The notes: generated from the sequence alone by a model not told the origin. DNA of 6,459 nt from Peptococcaceae bacterium UBA3933 (GCA_002385805.1 DGEF01000017.1:1-6459); one strand, 5' to 3'; shown: positions 1 through 5,116, numbered from the stretch's first letter. A program made the numbers and translations.

Positions 1-19
1 AGATGTGTATCAGAGACAG
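1..19. other. Tn5 mosaic-end (transposase adapter) remnant
   Basis: The first 19 bases match the 19-bp Tn5 mosaic end used in tagmentation sequencing libraries at 18 positions; only base 11 differs (C instead of A). Native sequence appears to begin at about base 20. This is most simply an untrimmed adapter at a contig end rather than a genuine transposon, since no transposase or other Tn5/IS50 sequence follows. The alternative, a real mosaic end, is unlikely. Confidence 0.9.
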
Positions 20-22
20 CTA

Positions 23-52
23 TTCTACTAGTCACAAGTCACTAGTCACTAA
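23..52 (+). repeat. Heptamer repeat, copy A (upstream of ispF)
   Basis: Three in-register 7-base units are visible: AGTCACA (30-36), AGTCACT (37-43) and AGTCACT (44-50), followed by AA. The 19 bases at 34-52 are identical to 1008-1026 upstream of gltX. Only the right part of the composite repeat is present because the contig starts here. It ends 8 bases before the ispF ribosome-binding site. Confidence 0.85.
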
Positions 53-75
53 TATTGCGAAAGGAAGAACAGTTA

Positions 76-549
76 ATGCTTATCGGTTTCGGGTATGATG
101 TACATAAACTGGTGAAAGGACGGCCTTTGATTTTAGGGGGCGTAAAAATAGAGTATGATTGGGGATTGTTAGGACACTCCGACGCAGATGTGCTGGTACA
201 TGCCATAATGGATGCACTGTTGGGTGCGGCAGGGCTAGGGGACATTGGGAAACATTTTCCTGATCATGATGAGCAATTTAAGAATATCTCCAGCTTAATT
301 TTACTGGATAAAGTTGGAGAATTGTTGCAAAATGAAGGTTATATTGTTAATAATATTGATGCTACAATAGTTGCCCAAAAACCAAAGTTAGCTCATTACA
401 TTCCCCAAATGGAAAGGAATATTGCTGAAATATTACATATTGAAAAAAAACGGATTAATATTAAGGCGACTACTACGGAAGGTCTGGGTTTTGTGGGGAC
501 AGGTGAAGGAATGGCAAGCTTTGCGGTTACGACTATTAAACAAGGGTAG
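76..549 (+). CDS. ispF: 2-C-methyl-D-erythritol 2,4-cyclodiphosphate synthase
   Basis: IspF converts CDP-methylerythritol 2-phosphate to methylerythritol cyclodiphosphate with release of CMP, in the cytosolic MEP isoprenoid pathway; the family is a homotrimer with a zinc site between subunits. With the start at 76 the product is 157 residues, the usual length, and the metal ligands fall at D8, H10 (GYDVH) and H42 (DADVLVH), exactly the E. coli numbering. The C-terminal signature ATTTEGLG is at 131-138, followed by GTGEG where many homologues have an arginine at the second position (GRGEG or similar). I chose ATG 76 over the in-frame TTG at 55 because AAGGAAG at 61-67 sits 8 bases before it and the seven extra residues are not family-like. 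The ispD gene that normally precedes it lies outside the window. Confidence 0.96.
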   Translation: MLIGFGYDVHKLVKGRPLILGGVKIEYDWGLLGHSDADVLVHAIMDALLGAAGLGDIGKHFPDHDEQFKNISSLILLDKVGELLQNEGYIVNNIDATIVAQKPKLAHYIPQMERNIAEILHIEKKRINIKATTTEGLGFVGTGEGMASFAVTTIKQG

Positions 550-575
550 ATAGTTTAGTGGTCGGTCACCTACAT

Positions 576-782
576 GAAAATATTTACTTTCGCTGGGCTA
601 GAACTCCGAATCGGAATAATCTAAGCTTGCCTCAGATAAAAGCTGACCGTGCTCAATGGGCCGTCCATGGCCCAGTTCGCACTCCGGCCGACGTCCTATC
701 TGCCGGTCAGCTTTTATTACTTCGGCTTCGCTAAGATTATTTAGCCGATTCTCCGTTATAGCCGCTCAAGTAAAATATTTTA
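576..782. repeat. Large imperfect inverted repeat, MITE-like or structured RNA
   Basis: A roughly 207-base near-palindrome lies in the gene-free stretch after ispF. Its ends, GAAAATATTTACTT at 576-589 and the inverse at 769-782, match with one indel. Further in, ATAATCTAAGC (616-626) pairs with 730-740 at 10 of 11 positions, and ATAAAAGCTGACCG (636-649) pairs perfectly with 704-717. The tip holds a separate hairpin, TGGGCC (657-662) against GGCCCA (669-674). Between these blocks the arms are similar but gapped. No transposase is present, so it could be a miniature inverted-repeat element, a palindromic intergenic repeat or an RNA hairpin. The 704-717 arm ends in CTTTTAT, so it might also help terminate the ispF transcript, but the T-run is short. 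No convincing protein is encoded here. Confidence 0.7.
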
Positions 783-804
783 GTTTACTGTCGTGCGTTA
801 AAGG

Positions 805-867
805 AGGGGGTTGCTTCACTGCGTTCGCGATGACATGAGTGATGTCATTCTGAACTTAGGGTGAATC
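805..867. repeat. Degenerate palindromic intergenic repeat (TGTCATTCTGAA type)
   Basis: The core is an inverted repeat, ATGACAT (830-836) and ATGTCAT (842-848), separated by five bases. It is flanked by GGTTGCTTCACTGCGTTCGCG on one side (written here only as its recognisable parts TTGCTTC and TTCGCG) and by TGTCATTCTGAAC and GTGAATC on the other. These words recall the widespread bacterial intergenic repeats containing GATTGCTTC, CGCAATGACA and GTCATTCTGAA. That family link is from memory and is not tested. No function is evident. Confidence 0.55.
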
Positions 868-872
868 AATTA

Positions 873-900
873 CTTAACCTTAACCTCAACCTTAACCTTA
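873..900. repeat. Hexamer tandem repeat (CTTAAC)n
   Basis: CTTAAC occurs at 873-878 and 879-884, a variant CTCAAC at 885-890, CTTAAC at 891-896, and a partial CTTA at 897-900. The run abuts the hairpin of heptamer repeat copy B with no spacer. Function is unknown; short tandem runs like this can vary in copy number. Confidence 0.85.
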
Positions 901-1026
901 CGACCGAAGGTCGTAATATTAGCCACCAGCCACTAAAAACCAGCCACTAATTAGTTGAGTCTATTAGTGGGCGAGTGAGCGAGTGGGCGAGATTCTAGTC
1001 ACTAGTAACAAGTCACTAGTCACTAA
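901..1026 (+). repeat. Composite heptamer repeat, copy B (upstream of gltX)
   Basis: The copy opens with the hairpin CGACC-GAA-GGTCG (901-913) and the linker TAATATT. Four 7-base units follow in register: AGCCACC (921-927), AGCCACT (928-934), AAAAACC (935-941) and AGCCACT (942-948). An extra segment at about 949-991 interrupts it: it contains a small hairpin (CCACTAAT at 944-951 with ATTAGTGG at 963-970) and an octamer run. The right block resumes as AGTCACT (997-1003), AGTAACA (1004-1010), AGTCACT (1011-1017) and AGTCACT (1018-1024), then AA. It stops four bases before the gltX ribosome-binding site. Confidence 0.88.
971..991. repeat. Octamer tandem repeat GCGAGTGR
   Basis: GCGAGTGA (971-978), GCGAGTGG (979-986) and a partial GCGAG (987-991) form a short period-8 run inside the expanded middle of heptamer copy B. 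None of the other copies in the window has it, so it looks like a local expansion or insertion. Confidence 0.75.
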
Positions 1027-1045
1027 ATTAAAGGAGGTATGAAAT

Positions 1046-2500
1046 ATGGAAAAGGTAAGAGTTCGGTTTGCTCCAAGTCCTACGGGGCCTTTACATATAG
1101 GAGGAGCCAGGTCCGCTCTTTTTAATTATTTGATAGCACGCAAGTACAAGGGGGAAATGGTTTTAAGAATCGAAGATACTGATTTGGAAAGATCCAGCAA
1201 AGAATCGGAAGAAAATATTTTTAGTTCTTTGAAATGGCTAGGTATTGACTGGGATGAAGGTCCGGATATCGGCGGGAAGTTTGCCCCTTATCGTCAAACG
1301 GAACGTTTAGATATTTATACTAAATATGCCCAACAGTTAATTGAGAATGGACAGGCATTTTATTGTTTTTGTAGTGAAGAAGAGTTGGAAAAAGATAGAC
1401 AAGAAGCTATGGCCAAAGGGGAAACCCCCAAATACAGTGGGCGCTGTCGGAATTTGACTGAAGAACAAAGACAAAAGTTTTTAGCGGAAGGTCGCAAACC
1501 TGTGGTAAGGTTCAAGGTGCCGGAAACAGGAGAAGTGGTAATTGAAGACTTGGTAAGAGGCACAGTTCGTTTTGAAAACGAAGGTATTGGAGATTTTGTT
1601 ATCGTTAAATCTGATGGTATTCCTACTTATAATTTTGCGGTAGTTATTGATGATCACTTAATGGAGATTTCCCATGTGGTCAGAGCTGAAGAACATTTGT
1701 CCAATACTCCGCGCCAGATACTGATTTATGAAGCTTTTGGCTGGGAAAAACCGGTATTTGCCCACATCTCTTTGATTCTGGGTAAAGATAAAACAAAAAT
1801 GAGCAAACGGCATGGCGCAACTTCTGTTGTTCAGTATAGAGAGTTGGGCTATTTACCGGAAGCTGTAGTTAATTTTCTGGCCCTTTTAGGCTGGTCCCCC
1901 CAGGAAGAAGAAGAGATATTTACGATGGAAGAATTGATTCAGAAATTCTCCCTGGACAGAGTGGCTAAAAATCCGGCTGTTTTCGACATGGAGAAATTAC
2001 GCTGGATTAACGGTTATTATATAAGACATACTTCTATCGAGCGTTTAACAGAACTTGCAATTCCCATATTGGAGAAGGCAGGCTATCTTCCCTCAGAACT
2101 TACCGAAAAAGAGTACGAATGGGTAAAATTAATAGTTACCGCAGTACAGGAAAAACTCCATTCTCTTAATGAAATTTTAGATTATATGCCTATTTTTACC
2201 GGGGAAAAGGTAGAACTGGAAAATGAAGAAGCGAAGGCGGTTCTTGAAGAAGAACAGGTTCCTCAGGTTATTGAATTATTACGAACAAAATTAGCTGAAA
2301 TGCATACCTTAGAACCTGAGGGAGTGAAAAAAGCACTAAAAGAAATCGTTAAAGAGTCTAAACTGGGAGGACGTAAAGTATACATGCCCATCAGGGTGGC
2401 TTTAACCGGGCAAATGCATGGGCCGGAGCTCTACTATATCATTCCTGTTTTAGGCAAAGAACTGATTGAAAAAAGATTAGCTAATACTTTGCATAAATAA
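1046..2500 (+). CDS. gltX: Glutamyl-tRNA synthetase (class I)
   Basis: GltX attaches glutamate to tRNA-Glu using ATP in the cytosol. The 484-residue length is normal for bacterial GluRS. The N-terminal catalytic fold has APSPTGPLHIGGAR at 9-22 (the HIGH-type motif at 17-20) and the second class I motif KMSKR at 251-255. DGIPTYNFAVVIDD at 190-203 is a further GluRS signature. A cysteine pair (C107, C109) with C134 lies in the segment that in some GluRS enzymes binds zinc; I do not see a clear fourth ligand. The C-terminal third is the helical anticodon-binding domain. In Firmicutes lacking GlnRS this enzyme often also charges tRNA-Gln, with GatCAB converting the product; this window cannot show which applies. 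AAGGAGG at 1031-1037 lies 8 bases before the ATG and fixes the start. No terminator of its own is seen before the promoter 17 bases downstream. Confidence 0.98.
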   Translation: MEKVRVRFAPSPTGPLHIGGARSALFNYLIARKYKGEMVLRIEDTDLERSSKESEENIFSSLKWLGIDWDEGPDIGGKFAPYRQTERLDIYTKYAQQLIENGQAFYCFCSEEELEKDRQEAMAKGETPKYSGRCRNLTEEQRQKFLAEGRKPVVRFKVPETGEVVIEDLVRGTVRFENEGIGDFVIVKSDGIPTYNFAVVIDDHLMEISHVVRAEEHLSNTPRQILIYEAFGWEKPVFAHISLILGKDKTKMSKRHGATSVVQYRELGYLPEAVVNFLALLGWSPQEEEEIFTMEELIQKFSLDRVAKNPAVFDMEKLRWINGYYIRHTSIERLTELAIPILEKAGYLPSELTEKEYEWVKLIVTAVQEKLHSLNEILDYMPIFTGEKVELENEEAKAVLEEEQVPQVIELLRTKLAEMHTLEPEGVKKALKEIVKESKLGGRKVYMPIRVALTGQMHGPELYYIIPVLGKELIEKRLANTLHK

Positions 2501-2517
2501 ATGGAAGAATTCATACC

Positions 2518-2546
2518 TTGACACTAGGGATTAAACTGGTTAAAAT
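2518..2546 (+). promoter_or_regulatory. Sigma-A type promoter for the T-box / cysE-cysS unit
   Basis: A perfect -35 box TTGACA (2518-2523) and a -10 box TAAAAT (2541-2546, one change from TATAAT) are separated by the ideal 17 bases. Transcription would start near 2552-2554, about 25 bases before the first paired base of the T-box Stem I. It begins 17 bases after the gltX stop codon, so cysE-cysS can be transcribed independently of gltX. Confidence 0.85.
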
Positions 2547-2702
2547 AAGACAAAAAAGCTTAGTAAAAGATAATGAACGGGAGAGTAGCTTTTATTTTAT
2601 GCCTTCAGAGAGGGTTTGTCACCGGCTGAGAGCAAACCCAGGACATAGTAAAAGTGAAGTGCACCCGGGAATCGAAAAACCGAACGGATATTTGACTGCC
2701 CT

Positions 2703-2746
2703 GCGACCGAAGGTCGCAATGTTAGTCACTAGCCACTAGCCACTAA
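2703..2746 (+). repeat. Composite heptamer repeat, copy C (inside the T-box leader)
   Basis: The copy has a perfect hairpin, GCGACC-GAA-GGTCGC (2703-2717), the linker AATGTT, then AGTCACT (2724-2730), AGCCACT (2731-2737) and AGCCACT (2738-2744), then AA. It lies between the two strands of the Stem II-like helix of the T-box (inner pairs 2696-2701 and 2763-2768), so it would be transcribed as part of the terminal loop. It is the shortest complete copy in the window. Confidence 0.88.
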
Positions 2747-2839
2747 CTTAGTAGGTTTTTACGGGTAGCTCCGTTAACGGCTATAAGAGGGGAGTAATAT
2801 GAAAGTAATTCATATTACTCAATCAGAGTGGAACCGCGA

Positions 2840-2876
2840 AGCCTTTCGTCTCTGTGAGAGATGAAAGGCTTTTTTT
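2840..2876 (+). terminator. T-box intrinsic terminator
   Basis: AGCCTTTC (2840-2847) pairs with GAAAGGCT (2863-2870), extended inward by GTCTCT pairing with the AGAGAT region, and is followed by a run of seven T (2870-2876). CTCT at 2850-2853 can instead pair with AGAG of the T-box (2825-2828) to form the antiterminator, so the two structures exclude each other. Uncharged tRNA-Cys should favour the antiterminator and transcription of cysE-cysS. Confidence 0.95.
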
Positions 2877-2920
2877 AACCACGAATGCACACTGATGACA
2901 CGGGAAAGCACTTATAATTT
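2877..2920. repeat. AACCACGRAT-type module left of copy D
   Basis: Directly after the terminator T-run, AACCACGAATGCACACTGAT (2877-2896) resembles AACCACGGATAAACACAGAT at 6346-6365, and both lead through an AT-rich stretch ending TAATT into a heptamer repeat. Similar CCACGGATAAACAC sequences are, from general knowledge, common intergenic repeats in bacterial genomes. Function is unknown. Confidence 0.6.
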
Positions 2921-3002
2921 GTCTAACGGCGTAGGTCGCAATCCTAGCCACTAAAAACTAGCCACTATTTCTAGTCACCAGTCACTAGTCACTAGTCACT
3001 AA
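2921..3002 (+). repeat. Composite heptamer repeat, copy D (upstream of cysE)
   Basis: After CTAACGGCGTAGGTCGC, a decayed version of the hairpin seen intact in copy E, come AGCCACT (2946-2952), AAAAACT (2953-2959) and AGCCACT (2960-2966). A 6-base joint, ATTTCT, leads to AGTCACC (2973-2979) and three AGTCACT units (2980-3000), then AA. It ends four bases before the G-run that serves as the cysE ribosome-binding site. It is closely similar to copy E along its whole length. Confidence 0.9.
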
Positions 3003-3006
3003 TCTT

Positions 3007-3013
3007 GGGGGGG
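3007..3013 (+). promoter_or_regulatory. Unusual G-run ribosome-binding site of cysE
   Basis: Seven consecutive G followed by ATAAA lie 5 bases before the cysE ATG; no AGGAGG is present. The run can pair with the CCUCC of 16S rRNA only through a stretch of G, including G-U pairs, so initiation may be weaker than for gltX. Homopolymeric G runs are prone to slippage, but seven bases is short. Confidence 0.55.
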
Positions 3014-3018
3014 ATAAA

Positions 3019-3705
3019 ATGTTTGCCAGGTTAAAGAGGGATATTCAGGTTATTTTTGAAAGGGATCCGGCGGCAAAGAGCATGCTGGAAGTTATTTTGA
3101 ATTATCCTGGACTTCATGCTTTATGGTTTTATCGCGTAAGTCATTATTTTTATAAGAAAAAATGGTATGTTTTAGCTAGGTTTATTTCTCAATTAGGTCG
3201 TTTCTTTACGCAAATCGAGATCCACCCGGGGGCAAAAATCGGGGAAGGTTTATTTATCGACCATGGCGCCGGGGTGGTTATTGGGGAAACGGCGGAAATT
3301 GGAGATAATGTAACTATTTATCAAGGGGTTACCCTAGGGGGGACAGGAAAAGAAAAAGGAAAAAGGCACCCCACCATCGGCAATAATGTGGTGATCAGTG
3401 CTGGGGCCAAGGTTTTAGGGTCCTTTAAAGTGGGGGACAATGTAAAAATCGGTGCCGGATCCGTGGTCCTAAAAGAAGTTCCTCCTAACTCTACGGTAGT
3501 AGGTGTACCGGGAAGGGTTGTTGTAAAAGATGGGGTTAGCCTGAAAAAGGAAAGGATTGCGGAGATTGATTTGCAGCATAATAATCTTCCTGACCCTGTT
3601 CAAGAAATGTTGCTTTGTTTGCAAAGGCAAATCCAGCGTTTAGAAGAAAAAGTAGAAAGATTGGAGGCTAAGCAAAATGGAAGCAAAGAAACTACAGGTG
3701 TATAA
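3019..3705 (+). CDS. cysE: Serine O-acetyltransferase
   Basis: CysE transfers acetyl from acetyl-CoA to L-serine, making O-acetylserine, the substrate that cysteine synthase combines with sulfide. The 228-residue protein is the shorter Firmicutes form. A helical N-terminal part (1-65) is followed by a left-handed beta-helix of hexapeptide repeats (about 67-165). The active-site segment DHGAGVVIGETA is at 81-92, with H82 aligned to the catalytic histidine of E. coli; E67 stands where E. coli has aspartate, as I recall is usual in Firmicutes enzymes. VTLGGTG (104-110), GKRHP (114-118) and GAGSVV (145-150) are further family signatures. The C-terminus (about 191-220) is a predicted coiled coil of Leu, Glu, Lys and Arg. 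The last 29 bases overlap cysS, indicating translational coupling. Control is by the cysteine T-box upstream. The name epsC is also used for this type. Confidence 0.96.
   Translation: MFARLKRDIQVIFERDPAAKSMLEVILNYPGLHALWFYRVSHYFYKKKWYVLARFISQLGRFFTQIEIHPGAKIGEGLFIDHGAGVVIGETAEIGDNVTIYQGVTLGGTGKEKGKRHPTIGNNVVISAGAKVLGSFKVGDNVKIGAGSVVLKEVPPNSTVVGVPGRVVVKDGVSLKKERIAEIDLQHNNLPDPVQEMLLCLQRQIQRLEEKVERLEAKQNGSKETTGV
3661..3667 (+). promoter_or_regulatory. Ribosome-binding site of cysS inside cysE
   Basis: TTGGAGG within the last cysE codons lies 9 bases before ATG 3677. It supports starting cysS there, with the two genes overlapping by 29 bases, rather than at a later methionine. Confidence 0.8.
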
Positions 3706-5095
3706 TACTTTAACAAAAAGGAAGGAAGAGTTTATCCCCAAAGAAGAAGGCCGGGTTAAAATGTATGTCTGCGGGCCAACTACTTATAATTTTATTCATT
3801 TGGGCAATGCCCGTCCCTTGGTCGTTTTTGATACCATTAGAAGGTATTTGGAGTATATAGGTTACAAGGTGACTTATATCCAAAATTTTACTGATGTTGA
3901 CGATAAAATTATTAACAGGGCCCGGGAGGAAGGAATAGAGCCTCTGCAATTAGCAGCCAAGTATATTGAGGAATATTTTCAGGATGCGGACAGCTTAAAT
4001 GTAAAAAGAGCCGATGTTCACCCTAAAGTAAGTGACCATATGAATGATATTATTAATTTTATTAAGAAATTAATGGAAAAAGGCTATGCTTATGAAGTAG
4101 ATGGAGATGTTTATTTCTCCGTTAGGCAGTTTTCTGATTATGGTAAACTATCAGGTCGCAGTTTAGATGATTTACAGGCAGGTGCCCGGGTAGAAGTGGA
4201 TCAGCGGAAAAAAGATCCTCTGGATTTCGCTCTGTGGAAAAAGGCGAAACCCGGGGAACCGTCTTGGCCAAGTCCTTGGGGTGAAGGTCGTCCAGGCTGG
4301 CATATAGAATGTTCGGCTATGTCTTATAAATATTTAGGGGAAGAATTTGATATCCACGGAGGCGGGTATGATTTAGTTTTTCCCCATCATGAAAATGAAA
4401 TAGCTCAGACGGAGTGTATGTCAGGTAAACCTATGGCCCGATACTGGCTGCACAATGGGTTTATTACAATAAACCAGGAAAAAATGTCTAAGTCCTTGGG
4501 CAACTTTTTCTTGTTAAGAGAAATAGTAGATAAGTTTAATGCTCAGGTTGTTCGTTTTTATCTATTATCTACCCATTATCGCAGTCCTTTGGATTTTGAT
4601 GATGAAAAATTACAGGTAGCTCAAAAAGGGTTGGAACGCTTGAAAAATTCTTACTCACAATTAATGAACCGTATTGGTTCCGCAGGGAATAGCTCCAATG
4701 GTGAAACTTTAAAAGAGGCCTGCCAAAAAGTGAAAAATGAATTTGTCCGAGCTATGAACGATGATTTTAACACAGCTTTGGCTATAGCTTCTCTCTTTGA
4801 TTTAGCCAGAGATGTGAATACCTATCTGAAAGAAAAAGAGGTAGACAGAGATGCTCTAAAACTGGCCAAATCTACTTTTGCTGAGTTAGCCGGTGTTCTG
4901 GGTTTGGAATTGGAGGAAAAACAAGAGGGAGACAGTAAACTGGTAGAAGGTTTAATGGATTTAATTATAGCCGTTCGCCAAAAGGCCAGGAAAAATAAGG
5001 ATTTTGAAACAGCGGATTATTTAAGAGATGAGTTGAAAAAACTAGGAATAATCCTGGAAGATACACCACAAGGCACAAACTGGAGAATCCACTAG
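3677..5095 (+). CDS. cysS: Cysteinyl-tRNA synthetase (class I)
   Basis: CysS attaches cysteine to tRNA-Cys using ATP in the cytosol. At 472 residues it has the normal bacterial length. The zinc ligands that select cysteine are visible: C32 in VCGPT, C212 in GWHIECSAM, and H237 and E241 in FPHHENE, matching C28, C209, H234 and E238 of E. coli. The HIGH-type motif is HLGN (41-44) and KMSKS is at 269-273. The region at about 345-410 fits the helical DALR domain, and the C-terminal KDFETADYLRDELKKLGI segment (441-458) is the usual tail. It overlaps cysE and is in the same T-box controlled unit, so low tRNA-Cys charging should raise both cysteine production and its charging enzyme. The stop codon lies in CACTAG, which resembles the heptamer repeat words. 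Confidence 0.98.
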   Translation: MEAKKLQVYNTLTKRKEEFIPKEEGRVKMYVCGPTTYNFIHLGNARPLVVFDTIRRYLEYIGYKVTYIQNFTDVDDKIINRAREEGIEPLQLAAKYIEEYFQDADSLNVKRADVHPKVSDHMNDIINFIKKLMEKGYAYEVDGDVYFSVRQFSDYGKLSGRSLDDLQAGARVEVDQRKKDPLDFALWKKAKPGEPSWPSPWGEGRPGWHIECSAMSYKYLGEEFDIHGGGYDLVFPHHENEIAQTECMSGKPMARYWLHNGFITINQEKMSKSLGNFFLLREIVDKFNAQVVRFYLLSTHYRSPLDFDDEKLQVAQKGLERLKNSYSQLMNRIGSAGNSSNGETLKEACQKVKNEFVRAMNDDFNTALAIASLFDLARDVNTYLKEKEVDRDALKLAKSTFAELAGVLGLELEEKQEGDSKLVEGLMDLIIAVRQKARKNKDFETADYLRDELKKLGIILEDTPQGTNWRIH

Positions 5096-5116
5096 TTTTC
5101 TAATCACCGAACGTCA
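5088..5116 (+). repeat. Possible degenerate heptamer repeat at the cysS end
   Basis: CCACTAG at the cysS stop is followed by TTTTCTAATCACC, which differs at one base from the TTTCTAGTCACC joint of copy D over 12 bases. No hairpin and no further clear heptamers are present. It may be a relic of the repeat or chance similarity in an AT-rich region. Confidence 0.35.

Larger units (their letters stand above)
2553..2876 (+). promoter_or_regulatory. T-box riboswitch, cysteine-specific
   Basis: This leader binds uncharged tRNA and controls transcription termination. The conserved T-box AGAGTGGAACCGCG is at 2825-2838, one base from the usual AGGGTGGNACCGCG. In Stem I the base pairs CGGG (2578-2581) with CCCG (2664-2667), the middle pairs CTTTTA (2589-2594) with TAAAAG (2649-2654), and the distal helix pairs GGGTTTG (2612-2618) with CAAACCC (2633-2639). 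The internal loop holds TGC at 2660-2662 followed by A, the expected place for a specifier codon: UGC, cysteine. The bulge UGGA (2829-2832) fits the UCCA end of tRNA-Cys. A Stem II-like helix pairs AACGGA (2683-2688) with TCCGTT (2770-2775) and CTGCCC (2696-2701) with GGGTAG (2763-2768). A 10-bp hairpin (2792-2801 with 2811-2820) precedes the antiterminator. It lies upstream of cysE-cysS, which agrees with cysteine specificity. The leader start is inferred from the promoter. Confidence 0.95.

Noticed and set aside
55..57. TTG as the ispF start
   Set aside because: It would add seven residues not typical of the family, whereas ATG 76 has a ribosome-binding site at good spacing and gives the canonical D8/H10/H42 numbering.
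42..245. Minus-strand frame over ispF, and similar minus-strand frames at 1360-1563, 3710-3949 and 6156-6371
   Set aside because: Each is antisense to a well-supported gene, lacks a ribosome-binding site and has no recognisable motif.
656..838. 60-residue open frame on the + strand
   Set aside because: It runs across the tip and right arm of the large hairpin and into the palindromic repeat, has no ribosome-binding site and resembles no protein I know.
550..1045. A second T-box or other riboswitch upstream of gltX
   Set aside because: No T-box core (TGGNACCGCG) or terminator with a strong T-run is present; the gap is explained by repeats.
2518..2739. 73-residue open frame on the + strand
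   Set aside because: It coincides with the promoter and T-box Stem I and II, whose RNA structure explains the sequence.
2921..3002. CRISPR array
   Set aside because: The units are 7 bases, directly abutting, without unique spacers, and no cas gene is nearby.
3217..3219. Missing catalytic aspartate in CysE (E67)
   Set aside because: As I recall, Firmicutes serine acetyltransferases, including that of B. subtilis, usually have glutamate at this position, so it is not a sign of inactivity.
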